Notes: a model not told the origin generated them from the sequence alone. DNA of 64,000 bases from Lysinibacillus telephonicus (GCF_003966145.1 NZ_RXNR01000001.1:62001-126000), one strand, 5' to 3'; counted from the first letter of the stretch, positions 49,987 through 59,503 are shown. A program made the numbers and translations.

Positions 49987-51198
49987 TTATTTTGCTAAAG
50001 GGAAGTAAATTGTAACAGTCGTTCCTTTCCCTTTTGAGCTGTTAAAGGTCATTTCTCCATTATAATTAGAAACTATATTATTACAAATCATAATACCAAG
50101 TCCAGTTCCCTTGCTTTTTAAAGAATAGAAAGGTGTACCGAGCAATTCCAGTTCCTCCGCAGACATTCCTTGTCCCTTATCAGTTATGGTTATTTCGACA
50201 AAACCTTCCTTTTTACCGGCCGTGACAGTTATTGAATCTCCACAAGCAGAGGCTTCAATTGCATTTTTAATGATGTTTACTAATAACTGATTGAATTCAA
50301 TTTTATTTATTTCAATATAACAATCTTCTTCCGCAAAAACTTCAATATAATTTCTGTGTGATAGCCCATATGATTGGAGCAAATCCGTCACACTATGTAT
50401 AACAAGCTTAACATCTAATTTTTCTGTTGTATTCTCCTTGGATGGTTTTGATAAAGATAATAACTGTGAAATAACTTGTTCTGCTGAGTCTAATTCTTTG
50501 ATCATTATCGAAAAGTTTTTCTTACCTTTATCATCAATAGCATTATTTTGTTCGTATAATTGTAAATACCCTTTTACAACGGTTAAAGGATTACGAATTT
50601 CGTGTGCTACAGCTGCCGCTAATAATCCAGTAGTTTTTAACCGTTCTGAATGTTTCATACTTTCGTAATATAATTGAAGTCTTTTTATTCTCTCCGAGGT
50701 AGCATAGAAAATTAAAAATAAAACTAGTTGGCTTCCTAAAAAGTTTATTATGTTTCCTATTAAATCATGTCCAATATATGAATATAAATCTCCATTATCA
50801 CTAAGCTTAACAATTGAGAATGTAATAGTTGCTAAAAAACTATTTAATATTATTGAGAAATAGAAAAGCTTTGCATCAAAAAATAAAATAGAAATTGCCG
50901 GTATGAAGCATAATAAAATAATTGTAGACCCTGTTTCTGGATACAAAAAGAAAAGTAAATAGAAGAAAAGGGCAGATACAATAACGAAGATCAATCTAAT
51001 GCTACTCGTCCTGAATTTTGGATATAGCAATAGACATACGGATTGTAGGATAGCAAATAGAAGGTGAAGCAAAAATCCAATTTCCAAATTACAAACTCGA
51101 GGGTTTAATACAAATAATCCTAATGCTATTGCGACAATTATAAAAAATGTAGATAAATAATAATACTTTAAATTTGTATCCGTCATAAAATCTTTCAT
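49987..51198 (-). CDS. Membrane sensor histidine kinase (KinB/KinD-like, orphan)
   Basis: A 403-residue kinase. The first 170 residues are strongly hydrophobic with about five or six membrane spans and almost no outside loop. The DHp helix has AAAVAHEIRNPLTVVKGYLQ with phospho-acceptor His199. The ATPase domain has NIIKNAIEAS, DKGQGMS and GTGLGIMI. This layout resembles B. subtilis KinB, a sporulation kinase. No response regulator is adjacent, consistent with a phosphorelay kinase feeding Spo0F, but this is inferred. The ATG at 51196-51198 follows AAAGGAG. Confidence 0.83.
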   Translation of the reverse strand: MKDFMTDTNLKYYYLSTFFIIVAIALGLFVLNPRVCNLEIGFLLHLLFAILQSVCLLLYPKFRTSSIRLIFVIVSALFFYLLFFLYPETGSTIILLCFIPAISILFFDAKLFYFSIILNSFLATITFSIVKLSDNGDLYSYIGHDLIGNIINFLGSQLVLFLIFYATSERIKRLQLYYESMKHSERLKTTGLLAAAVAHEIRNPLTVVKGYLQLYEQNNAIDDKGKKNFSIMIKELDSAEQVISQLLSLSKPSKENTTEKLDVKLVIHSVTDLLQSYGLSHRNYIEVFAEEDCYIEINKIEFNQLLVNIIKNAIEASACGDSITVTAGKKEGFVEITITDKGQGMSAEELELLGTPFYSLKSKGTGLGIMICNNIVSNYNGEMTFNSSKGKGTTVTIYFPLAK

Positions 51199-51464
51199 AT
51201 ATAACTCCTTTTCTTCAAACCAAAAGTTCAACCATTGTTGCCATGCTCCGATTAATATTAACAATATTAAAGCATTCTTGTTTTCAAATTGCCCCCTCTT
51301 AATACCACAAAAAAATCGTCCAGCAACAAAATCTTCTAACTTTTAGCATTTTTCCTTCTAATTAGTGGAAGTGTATCATTATTTTATAAAATCCTTCATA
51401 CACTAAAATACTTTAAAACTAGTTTTCTTACTTAAAAAATATTATGAATGGAGGAAGAATCGAT

Positions 51465-51914
51465 ATGGAAAAAGTAGAATGGAAGATTTCATTAAAAATA
51501 ATTCCAAAAGTATTACAATGGTTTTTAAACTTTTGTCTTATTGTTTTGGCTTTAATTATGTCGTTTCTTCTCATTATTGAAATTATTGATTTCATTAAGA
51601 TAATTGTTTCTGCTGGAAAAAGGGACTTTAAACTTTTCCTCGCGAATATCCTTATCTTCTTTTTATATTTCGAGTTTATTACGATGATTGTTAAATATTT
51701 TAAAGAAGATTATCATTTTCCACTACGCTATTTTTTATATATCGGTATTACTGCAATGATACGGCTTATAATTGTCGATCATGAACACCCGACTGATACA
51801 TTAATCTATTCATTAGTGATTTTAATTTTAATTGTCAGCTACTTTATTATTAACATTACCCCTTTAGAGAGGCCGAAGCGCTCTTTGTTTTTTAATAAAA
51901 AAGAAGAACAGTAG
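51465..51914 (+). CDS. psiE: Phosphate-starvation-inducible PsiE family membrane protein
   Basis: A 149-residue protein with four membrane spans. The PsiE family pattern is seen in [40 protein letters not shown] and [18 protein letters not shown]. The name comes from E. coli regulation; the molecular role is unknown. The ATG at 51465-51467 follows GGAGGAAG; an ATG seven codons earlier lies before that site. It is divergent from the sensor kinase across a 266-base AT-rich spacer in which I see no clear promoter. Confidence 0.75.
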   Translation: MEKVEWKISLKIIPKVLQWFLNFCLIVLALIMSFLLIIEIIDFIKIIVSAGKRDFKLFLANILIFFLYFEFITMIVKYFKEDYHFPLRYFLYIGITAMIRLIIVDHEHPTDTLIYSLVILILIVSYFIINITPLERPKRSLFFNKKEEQ

Positions 51915-52046
51915 TTTAATTTATAAACGAGCAACGTTAACTAATCCTCCATCCTTTGCTGGTTTCATTATTAAATCTTTTAATCGTTATTCCCACTTTC
52001 AAAGGAGATGCATACACTAGACAAAAACGGAGGATTTTTAAACAAA

Positions 52047-52220
52047 ATGTATATGAATAATGGATATCCCTATTATTATGTGCAATATGTTCCAGCGAGT
52101 TATTACCCACAACAATATCCGCAGTTTGTACAGCAACCCCCCAACAAACTAGAAGACCAAGTGTACAAGAAATTATGCAGACAATTCGCTCACAAAATAG
52201 CAACCTTTATACACAATTAG
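52047..52220 (+). pseudogene. N-terminal part of beta-propeller lectin gene, before the frameshift
   Basis: ATG 52047-52049 follows CGGAGG at long spacing (13 bases); ATG 52053-52055 is an alternative. The product begins MYMNNGYPYYYVQYVPASYY and is rich in Tyr, Pro, Asn and Gln, like many spore-coat or surface proteins. After FVQQPP it continues in the wrong frame to a stop at 52218. Reading one base back at the C6 tract (52137-52142) continues QQTRRPSVQEIMQTIRSQ into the downstream ORF. The two parts together would make about 412 residues. Confidence 0.6.
52137..52142 (+). other. C6 homopolymer tract at the frame junction
   Basis: CAGCAA is followed by six Cs and AACAAACT. With six Cs the upstream frame runs to a stop at 52220. 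One more C (or a -1 slip of the ribosome) joins it to the lectin frame. The tract is the only simple repeat at the place where the frames must meet. Confidence 0.6.
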
Positions 52221-53284
52221 AACAAGCAGGAATGAACCGTCAATTAATCGAAACATTCTTTTTCTATATTGTTAACTTTACAAGAAATCAAGCAAATATA
52301 AATATGCCTGCAAGTCAAATCTATAGTCAATTCCAAAGAGAAACACCGTGGTTTAACACTTTAATACGATCAATGAACCTTCCTCTTAATGTAGTTGACC
52401 GTGTGTTAACTAGTGTAATTGAAATCGCTATTAATATAATTAGAGGCAGACAGCCAAGCCCTGGCCCTGGTCAAGGCTGGTCAAGTTGGGAAAGCCTTGG
52501 TGGGACAATTGTAGGCGCTCCTGCAGTCAGCTCCTGGCAGCCTAATCGTTTAGATGTCTTTGCTAGAGGTACAGACAATGCACTTTACCACATCTGGTGG
52601 GACGGCAGCCGTTGGAGCAGCTGGGAAAACCTTGGCGGTGTATTAACATCCCCACCTGGTGCAGTATCTTGGGGACCTAATCGAATTGATGTATTTGTTA
52701 GAGGTACTGATAATGCACTTTATCATAAATGGTGGGACGGCAGCCGCTGGAGCGATTGGGAAAACCTTGGCGGTACTTTAACAAGTGGTCCTGCTGCTTC
52801 TTCACGTCGTTCAAATCAGCTCGATGTATTTGTAAGAGGAACAAACAATCGACTTTATAAAAAGACATGGAATGGTTCACGTTGGGAAGATTGGGAAGAC
52901 CTTGGCGGCAATTTAAACTCCGCACCTGCTGCAGTCTCTTGGGGGCCTAATCGCATCGATGTTTTTGCTAGAGGTCAAAACAATGATTTAATTCATAAAT
53001 GGTGGAGCGGCAATCAATGGAGCGATTGGGAAAGCCTTGGCGGAACTTTAACGAGTGCTCCTACTGTTTCTTCGCGCCGTCCAAACCATTTAGATGTCTT
53101 TGTAAGAGGTGCGGGAAATCGCTTATTTAAACGAACTTGGAATGGTTCAAGATGGGATAGCTGGGAGTCAATTGGTGGAAATTTAACAAGTGCTCCTGCT
53201 GCAGTCTCTTGGGGACCTAATCGTACAGATGTATTTGCAAGAGGTCAAAATAATGATTTGATTCATATTTATCAAGGACGATAA
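52175..53284 (+). CDS. PLL-like beta-propeller lectin (DUF346-type repeats), C-terminal ORF
   Basis: A 369-residue ORF. Residues 1-95 are a helical region (IETFFFYIVNFTRNQANINM), then a linker RQPSPGPGQG, then six repeats of about 45 residues of the type W-S-x-W-E-x-L-G-G ... P-N-R-x-D-V-F-x-R-G-x-x-N-x-L-x-H. These are the repeats of the seven-bladed Photorhabdus PLL fucose lectins. No signal peptide is visible. The internal ATG 52175 has no ribosome binding site, so it is probably not an independent start; the coding frame is open upstream to about 52142. It is probably a sugar-binding surface or coat protein, but ligand and location are inferred. Confidence 0.72.
   Translation: MQTIRSQNSNLYTQLEQAGMNRQLIETFFFYIVNFTRNQANINMPASQIYSQFQRETPWFNTLIRSMNLPLNVVDRVLTSVIEIAINIIRGRQPSPGPGQGWSSWESLGGTIVGAPAVSSWQPNRLDVFARGTDNALYHIWWDGSRWSSWENLGGVLTSPPGAVSWGPNRIDVFVRGTDNALYHKWWDGSRWSDWENLGGTLTSGPAASSRRSNQLDVFVRGTNNRLYKKTWNGSRWEDWEDLGGNLNSAPAAVSWGPNRIDVFARGQNNDLIHKWWSGNQWSDWESLGGTLTSAPTVSSRRPNHLDVFVRGAGNRLFKRTWNGSRWDSWESIGGNLTSAPAAVSWGPNRTDVFARGQNNDLIHIYQGR
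52475..53281 (+). repeat. Six tandem propeller-blade repeats within the lectin gene
   Basis: Each unit is about 135 bases. Two blade types alternate: one with AVSWGPNRIDVFARG (blades 2, 4, 6) and one with SSRRPNHLDVFVRG (blades 3, 5). Blades 3+4 and 5+6 look like copies of one two-blade unit at both protein and DNA level. Blade 1 (SSWQPNRLDVFARG) is intermediate. Such near-identical direct repeats could change number by recombination. Confidence 0.75.
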
Positions 53285-53374
53285 TAATAAATAAAAAATA
53301 CACAAGACTCTTTTTCCTAGAAGCATGAAATAGTTTAAACCACTCTCTAAAAATTTTAGATCTTCTATTTCAGG

Positions 53375-53407
53375 GTATAGATAAAGTCAAAATGACTTTG
53401 CCTATAC
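53375..53407 (+). terminator. Intrinsic terminator after the lectin gene
   Basis: GTATAG and TAAAGTC pair with GACTTTG and CTATAC, followed by TCTTTTTT. It lies about 90 bases after the stop. The remaining spacer to 53591 is AT-rich with no gene. Confidence 0.85.
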
Positions 53408-53591
53408 TCTTTTTTCAACCTCAAAGAATCATGTTGGCAATTATCAAAATTATAATATTTTAACAATTCGCTATTGTTAGAAAATAACTATTTTTTCGCT
53501 AATTTTCGTCAAAAAGTCTAATAATCAATTGACCTACACACACTCTTCATAGTAGTATTTTTTCATAATTAAATTAGAATAGGTGTTGAAT

Positions 53592-54977
53592 TTGTCGAAT
53601 CTTTTTAGAAAAAAACGTGTAGATGATTTATTAAATAATAGCGGCGTACAACTTAATAAAACGCTAGGAGCATTTGATTTAATTTTACTTGGTGTAGGTG
53701 CAATTGTTGGGACAGGAATATTTATACTTCCTGGCACTGTAGCAGCAAGTCATTCTGGCCCTGCTATTATATTTTCATTTTTAATTGCCGCCCTTGTTTG
53801 CGCTCTTGCAGGGATGTGTTATTCAGAATTTTCTTCATCAGTTCCTGTAACAGGCAGCGCCTATACATACGGCTATATTGTATTTGGTGAAATTATAGCC
53901 TGGTTTGTCGGTTGGGCTTTAGTTTTAGAATATGGTCTCGCAGCCGCTTCAGTTGCTACAGGTTGGTCTTCTTATTTAGTATCATTATTGGAAGGTTTTA
54001 ATATTACAATCCCAGCCGCGCTGTCTGGTCCTTTTAATCCAGCAGAAGGAACATATATTAATTTACCTGCTATCTTCATTATCATGATTATTTCCTTTTT
54101 ATTATCATTTGGAATACAAGAGTCAGCAAAGATTAATAAAATTATGGTTTTTGTAAAAGTCGGCGTCATTTTGTTATTTATCATTGTAGGCGCATTTTAT
54201 GTAAAGCCTGAAAACTGGCAGCCATTTATGCCATTTGGTATGGAAGGCATTATAAATGGGGCTGCTCTTGTGTTCTTTGCCTACCTTGGCTTTGATGCAG
54301 TTTCATCAGCAGCAGAAGAAGTAAAAAACCCACAACGCAATTTACCTATAGGTATTATTGGTTCACTATTAGTTTGTTCTTTCCTTTATATTTCTGTTTC
54401 TCTTGTTATGACTGGGGCTGCACCATATACACAGTTAAATGTAAATAACCCTGTCAGCTATGTATTACAGCTTGTCCAACAGGATTGGATTGCAGGAATT
54501 ATATCATTAGGTGCTGTAACAGGAATGATGACAGTTATTCTTGTTATGATTTATGGGGGGTCAAGATTACTCTTTGCACTTGGCCGCGATGGCTTACTAC
54601 CAAAATTAATGACTAAGCTCAGCCCGAAATATCAAACTCCGACTATTAATACATGGATTTTTGCATTTGCAGTTTCTTTCTGTGCAGGATTCATTCCTTT
54701 AGATAGACTTGCAGAATTAGTAAATATGGGAACATTAATTGCCTTTACAATCGTTTCATTGGGAGTTGTTTACTTAAGAAAAAATAAAAACATCCCTTCA
54801 GGCGGTTTTAAAGTACCCTTCTTCCCAGTATTGCCGATTCTTTCATTTATCGCATGTTTATTTTTAATTAGCCAACTATCAATGCAAACTTGGATCGCGT
54901 GCGGTATTTGGTTTATTGTCGGACTTGTAGTTTATTTTATCTATGGCAAAAAACATAGTACTTTAAATAACCAATAA
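53592..54977 (+). CDS. yfnA: APC-family amino-acid permease, YfnA/CAT type
   Basis: A 461-residue transporter with 12 predicted membrane spans. LGVGAIVGTGIFILPGTVAA is the span 1 substrate-binding segment (GxGxxxGTGIF). PVTGSAYTYGYIVFGE, FFAYLGFDAVSSAAEEVKNP and ALGRDGLLPK are cationic-amino-acid-transporter family features. It probably imports an amino acid. I start at TTG 53592-53594 (protein MSNLFRKKRVDDL), six bases after AGGTG, which matches B. subtilis YfnA. The GTG nine bases upstream is within that site. Confidence 0.85.
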   Translation: MSNLFRKKRVDDLLNNSGVQLNKTLGAFDLILLGVGAIVGTGIFILPGTVAASHSGPAIIFSFLIAALVCALAGMCYSEFSSSVPVTGSAYTYGYIVFGEIIAWFVGWALVLEYGLAAASVATGWSSYLVSLLEGFNITIPAALSGPFNPAEGTYINLPAIFIIMIISFLLSFGIQESAKINKIMVFVKVGVILLFIIVGAFYVKPENWQPFMPFGMEGIINGAALVFFAYLGFDAVSSAAEEVKNPQRNLPIGIIGSLLVCSFLYISVSLVMTGAAPYTQLNVNNPVSYVLQLVQQDWIAGIISLGAVTGMMTVILVMIYGGSRLLFALGRDGLLPKLMTKLSPKYQTPTINTWIFAFAVSFCAGFIPLDRLAELVNMGTLIAFTIVSLGVVYLRKNKNIPSGGFKVPFFPVLPILSFIACLFLISQLSMQTWIACGIWFIVGLVVYFIYGKKHSTLNNQ

Positions 54978-55084
54978 GAATATGCCTAGAAAGCAAAATT
55001 TTTGAACAGCTTTCTAATTCGTTATTATATGTTTTTAAAAGAATTCCTATAGTGGTCAAGCTAGTATGCCACGACCTCGCGCAT

Positions 55085-55125
55085 AAAGGAACCGTCCCAA
55101 AATGACTTTTCGGGCGGTTCCTTTT
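55085..55125 (+). terminator. Intrinsic terminator after the permease gene
   Basis: AAAGGAACCGTCCC pairs with GGGCGGTTCCTTT (one mismatch) and continues into TTATCTTTTT. It is about 110 bases beyond the permease stop. Confidence 0.88.
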
Positions 55126-55266
55126 ATCTTTTTAAAATCACTTAATTAATACATAAAAATCTCTTCACATAAATTCCCTTCTTTTGAATTGCTTAATATT
55201 ACACATATTAAAAACAAGTAAACAGTTAATTTACTAAATATAACGGCATAGAAGGCAGGAGAAAAG

Positions 55267-58200
55267 GTGAAAAGCTTAGTCAATTTTGTATTAAAAAATA
55301 AACTAGCCGTTTGGTTGCTAACCATCATCGTTACAATTTCAGGCATTTATTCAGGAACCCGAATGAATATGGAATCAATCCCCGATATTTCAATTCCATA
55401 TTTAATCGTTATGGGCGTCTATCCGGGTGCTACACCTGAACAAGTAATGGAAGAAGTATCAATTCCTTTAGAAAATGCTGTTGAAGGTCTTGAAGATATT
55501 GCTGCAATTTATTCAACTTCATCCTCTAACATGTCTCAGATTCAAATTGAATATGACTATGGGGTTGATATGGATGAAAAGAAACGACAACTAGAAGCAG
55601 CACTTGATAATGTGACCTTGCCAGAAGATGCGCAAGAACCAACGATTATGGCTATTAGTATGAACATGATGCCTGTTATTGCATTGTCAGTAAGCAGCAG
55701 TAAAAAGGATATTGTCGAATTAACCTCAACGGTTGAAAATAATTTATTGCGAAAGATAGAAGAAATAGATGGTGTGGCATCTGCTACCATTACAGGTCAA
55801 CATATTAAAGAAGTGGATTTCGTTTTTAATGAAGAAAGAATGGCAGCACTTGGTTTAACAGAAGACTCTGTAAAACAAATAATTCAAGCCAATGATATAG
55901 CCTTGTCATTAGGTTTATTCGAGTTTGAAGAAGGTGAAGAAGCCATTTCTATTGACGGCAAATTAAAAACCGTTGAAGAGTTAAGAAATTTATTAATACC
56001 TATTACACCTACTGCTGAAAATCCTACACCCTTTGTTCGACTTAGTGATATTGCAACAATTGAAACAGTTGGGAAAGTTGAATCGGTTTCGCGTACAAAT
56101 GGCGAAGATGCGATAGCTATCCAAATCGTGAAAGGGCAACAAGCAAATACTGTAAAGGTTGTAAACGCAGTTAAAGATTTAATCGAGGAAGAAGAAGCTT
56201 CTACCGATGGACTTCATATTGATATAACTTTAGATCAAGGTAAACCAATTGAGCAATCTGTATTTTCTATGCTCGAGAAAGCTATTTTTGGTGGATTTAT
56301 TGCGGTTTTAATCATACTTTTATTTTTACGTGATTTTAAATCGACGGTTATTTCAATTATCTCAATTCCAGTTTCAATATTTATCGCCTTACTTTTGTTA
56401 AACTGGATGGGCATTACGTTAAATATTATGACTCTAGGTGCTGTTACAGTAGCTATTGGGCGAGTAATCGATGACTCAATCGTTGTGGTAGAAAACATTT
56501 ACCGCCGTATGCATTTAAAAGAAGAGAAACTACGTGGCCGTGCATTAATTCGAGAAGCTACAATTGAAATGTTTAAACCAATTTTATCTTCAACTTTAGT
56601 AACTGTTGCGGTATTTGCACCTCTTATTTTTGTAGGCGGAATGGTTGGGGAATTGTTTATGCCCTTCGCTTTAACCATCACATTTTCTTTAGGTGCATCA
56701 TTACTTGTTGCTATTACTGTTGTACCAGCACTTTCTCACTTCTTATTCCGAAAAAAATTGTACAGTGAAAAAACTGAAAATAAACATAAAGAAGTTGGCA
56801 AACTGGCGCTTTGGTATAAAAGGATTTTAGCCACAGCATTGAACCACAAAGTAGTAACATCATTAATAGCCTTTATTCTATTAGCTGGTTCCCTTGCTCT
56901 TACACCTTTAATCGGCTTTAGCTTCATGGGTTCATCAGAAGAGAAGGTAATGTATCTAACCTATACTCCAGAAGCAGGTGAACTTGAGGAGGAAACCTTA
57001 GCCAATGTGGAAGAGGTTGAGCGAGAATTAATGAAGCGAGACGATATTAATATTGTACAGCTATCTATAACAAACCCAGATAACACTAATCCAGCTTCAA
57101 TGATGATGGGCGGCGCTGCAGGTGGAGCACTAATGTATCTTATTTTTGATGAAGATATGGAAAATTTCCCTGAAGCAAGAGAGGAAGTTGAGGACTATGT
57201 GTTTAACCTTGGTCAATCAGGTGAATGGACATCCCAAAACTTTAGCACTGCGTCGATAGCTTCAAATGAAATTAGTTATACACTTTATAGCGACAACTTA
57301 GATGATTTGTTAACAGCTGTAGACCAAGTAGAAGATGCATTGGTACAAGTAGAAAACCTAGAGGATATATCAAGTGATGCAGAAGATCCATATGTAGAAA
57401 ATACCTTTATAATAGAACAAGAACATATATTACAATATGGCTTAACAACTGCTCAAATTGTCATGGCATTATCCAATTCAGACTCAAGGGAAGTTTTAAC
57501 AACTGTTAAAAACGACGGCCATAATATTGAAGTGATCATTCAGCGTGAAGAAAAAACAGAGCCGAAATCATTACAGGAGCTGCTCGCAACTGAAATTGAT
57601 ACAGCTATCGGAATAACAATGCCTTTATCGGAATTAGTTGCTGTCGAGAAAGGAACAACATTAAATACATTAACTCGTTCAAAAGGAGAATATTACGCAA
57701 CTGTTTCAGGAACGATCATTGGTGATGATGTCTCGGTAGCTTCTGCTGAGGCAGATGAAAAAATTAATGATTTAGATTTACCTGAGGGTGTTACGACAGG
57801 CGTGGCAGGTGTTGCAGCAGATATCGCCGAAACATTTACTCAACTGGGAGTTGCGATGGTCGCAGCAATTGGCATTGTATACTTTATACTAGTCGTAACA
57901 TTCGGGGAAGGTTTAGCGCCATTTGCTATTCTATTTTCCTTACCGTTTACGGTAATTGGTTCTTTTGCAGGACTATATTTGACAGACCTAACGATTTCGG
58001 TCTCGGTTATGATGGGACTTTTAATGTTAATAGGCATCGTTGTCACAAACGCAATTGTACTTGTAGACCGAATTATTCATATGGAACACGATGGTTTATC
58101 AATTCGAGAAGCGATTCTCGAAGCAGGTACTACACGGCTCCGCCCAATTTTAATGACTGCAATCGCAACAATTGGAGCAATGTTGCCCATGGCACTTGGA

Positions 58201-58359
58201 ATAGGCGGTGGAGGAGGTCTTATTTCCATGGATCTCGCCATTACTGTAATTGGCGGCCTACTTAGTTCAACCATATTAACATTAGTGATTGTACCTATTA
58301 TTTATGAAATTCTATCCAACATGCTAAAGAAAAATCGTAAAGATATAGAGGAAAATTGA
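55267..58359 (+). CDS. swrC: RND-family efflux/export protein, SwrC (YerP)-like
   Basis: A 1030-residue RND transporter with 12 spans in two homologous halves and two large outside loops. VAIGRVIDDSIVVVENIYRR contains the paired Asp residues of the proton relay in span 4. ESIPDISIPYLIVMGVYPGA and TRLRPILMTAIATIGAMLPM are RND landmarks. B. subtilis SwrC supports surfactin resistance and swarming. The start is GTG 55267-55269 after GCAGGAG. No adaptor gene is next to it, unlike the RND pump at 60312-63503. It is flanked by terminators as a single-gene unit. Confidence 0.87.
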   Translation: MKSLVNFVLKNKLAVWLLTIIVTISGIYSGTRMNMESIPDISIPYLIVMGVYPGATPEQVMEEVSIPLENAVEGLEDIAAIYSTSSSNMSQIQIEYDYGVDMDEKKRQLEAALDNVTLPEDAQEPTIMAISMNMMPVIALSVSSSKKDIVELTSTVENNLLRKIEEIDGVASATITGQHIKEVDFVFNEERMAALGLTEDSVKQIIQANDIALSLGLFEFEEGEEAISIDGKLKTVEELRNLLIPITPTAENPTPFVRLSDIATIETVGKVESVSRTNGEDAIAIQIVKGQQANTVKVVNAVKDLIEEEEASTDGLHIDITLDQGKPIEQSVFSMLEKAIFGGFIAVLIILLFLRDFKSTVISIISIPVSIFIALLLLNWMGITLNIMTLGAVTVAIGRVIDDSIVVVENIYRRMHLKEEKLRGRALIREATIEMFKPILSSTLVTVAVFAPLIFVGGMVGELFMPFALTITFSLGASLLVAITVVPALSHFLFRKKLYSEKTENKHKEVGKLALWYKRILATALNHKVVTSLIAFILLAGSLALTPLIGFSFMGSSEEKVMYLTYTPEAGELEEETLANVEEVERELMKRDDINIVQLSITNPDNTNPASMMMGGAAGGALMYLIFDEDMENFPEAREEVEDYVFNLGQSGEWTSQNFSTASIASNEISYTLYSDNLDDLLTAVDQVEDALVQVENLEDISSDAEDPYVENTFIIEQEHILQYGLTTAQIVMALSNSDSREVLTTVKNDGHNIEVIIQREEKTEPKSLQELLATEIDTAIGITMPLSELVAVEKGTTLNTLTRSKGEYYATVSGTIIGDDVSVASAEADEKINDLDLPEGVTTGVAGVAADIAETFTQLGVAMVAAIGIVYFILVVTFGEGLAPFAILFSLPFTVIGSFAGLYLTDLTISVSVMMGLLMLIGIVVTNAIVLVDRIIHMEHDGLSIREAILEAGTTRLRPILMTAIATIGAMLPMALGIGGGGGLISMDLAITVIGGLLSSTILTLVIVPIIYEILSNMLKKNRKDIEEN

Positions 58360-58369
58360 CTTTTTAACT

Positions 58370-58395
58370 AAGGTGGCTGAAACTTCAGGCACCTT
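58370..58395 (+). terminator. Intrinsic terminator after swrC
   Basis: AAGGTG and CTGAA pair with TTCAG and CACCTT, followed by TTTC TTCTC. It lies ten bases after the stop. Confidence 0.8.
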
Positions 58396-58465
58396 TTTCT
58401 TCTCAGAAAATTAAAAAGCTTATTATCTGGTGTGCATACCCGAATTTATTATTTTAAACAAAAAA

Positions 58466-58491
58466 CTGTACAGAAGTAGATTTCTGTACAG
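58466..58491 (-). terminator. Intrinsic terminator after the LysM-CAP gene
   Basis: CTGTACAGAAG pairs with the CTTCTGTACAG-type complement (11 base pairs, one mismatch) and is followed on the minus strand by TTTTTTG. It is 58 bases after the stop at 58549. Confidence 0.85.
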
Positions 58492-58548
58492 CTTTACCTG
58501 GGAAATAGAAGTTTAAAAAGTTATTATTTTAGCTATTAAGCAGCCGTA

Positions 58549-59157
58549 TTACTTCTGAATAAACATTTGTGTCCAGTAGTTGCCATCAGCTACATATCCT
58601 ACACCAATATGAGTATAGTTTGAGTTTAAAATATTTGCTCTATGTCCTGCACTGTTCATCCATGCATTCACTACTTCTTGTGCTGTTCTTTGTCCCTGTG
58701 CAATGTTTTCACCAGCTGATTTATAAGTTATACCGTAGTTTTTCATCATTGTAAATGGTGAGCCATATGTAGGGCTTGTGTGACTAAAGTATTTTTTATC
58801 ATGCATATCTTGAGATTTATGTTCTGCAACTCTTGCAAGCTCCCAATCATATTTTAATGCTGGTAGGCCTGCATTTGCTCTTTCAACATTAACAAGTCGA
58901 ATAACTTCTTGTTCGACTGCTTGTCCTTGTTGTTCGGGAATATTAATTTTTTGACCTGGATAGATTAAATTTGGATTTGCTAATTGTGGATTTGAGTCAA
59001 TTAATTCTTGAACTCCCGTTTGTGTTTTTACTGCGATTTTCCAAAGTGAATCCCCTGAAACTACTGTATATGAACTTGCTGCCAAAGCGGTAGCTGGTAT
59101 TAATAAAGATGCACCTAAAATAGAAGTTATTACTCCTTTTTTCAAGTTTTTTAACAT
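58549..59157 (-). CDS. Secreted LysM-CAP (SCP/YkwD-like) protein
   Basis: A 202-residue exported protein. The signal peptide ends ATALAAS (about residue 27). The LysM peptidoglycan-binding domain spans about 29-74 (YTVVSGDSLWKIAVKTQTGV to LIYPGQKINIP). The CAP domain covers about 82-202, with HKSQDMHDKKYFSHTSPTYG, GENIAQGQ and WMNSAGHRANILNSNYTHIG. This is the architecture of Bacillus YkwD and spore-coat SafA-associated proteins. The enzymatic role of bacterial CAP domains is unsettled. AGGAAGGAATG precedes the ATG. Confidence 0.87.
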   Translation of the reverse strand: MLKNLKKGVITSILGASLLIPATALAASSYTVVSGDSLWKIAVKTQTGVQELIDSNPQLANPNLIYPGQKINIPEQQGQAVEQEVIRLVNVERANAGLPALKYDWELARVAEHKSQDMHDKKYFSHTSPTYGSPFTMMKNYGITYKSAGENIAQGQRTAQEVVNAWMNSAGHRANILNSNYTHIGVGYVADGNYWTQMFIQK

Positions 59158-59503
59158 CTAATCATTCCTTCCTATTTATTATGCTATTATCATAAATAGT
59201 TTAATAGAGAAATTCACCGCTAAAAATTTGGCTGTATTATTACAGGACTGTTACAGAGGGGATAACTAGATATAAGAACCCTTTTGATTTGCGATTTCCC
59301 CATCCTATTTTTCCGTTAATTTTGAAATATGAATGTAATAGGTAAATATTACTGGAGGAAACAGTTATCCAATTAGTTTTCCAAAATGGTATATTTACAG
59401 AAATTTTCCCGCTTGTTATGCAACAAAATTAGGAGAAAAAAGTTAAACTATTATTGATAGTTTTTTTGAGAAATTTAAAATAAATAGTAAAGAAGGTGAT
59501 GAG
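59158..59503. other. Spacer between the LysM-CAP gene and pgeF
   Basis: An AT-rich 346-base divergent spacer. It must hold promoters in both directions, but none is clear. A short A/T-rich hairpin followed by Ts (AAACTAT / ATAGTTT, 59445-59467) lies 37 bases before pgeF and could be a weak attenuator. No gene is supported. Confidence 0.4.

Noticed and set aside
52008-52046. Earlier ATG (52008) for the lectin gene
   Set aside because: The AAAGGAG upstream touches that ATG; a later ATG after CGGAGG is more plausible, though spacing is long.
59353-59433. A short open frame after GGAGG upstream of pgeF
   Set aside because: It has no ATG, GTG or TTG at the right distance; an ATC start would be needed, and nothing else supports it.
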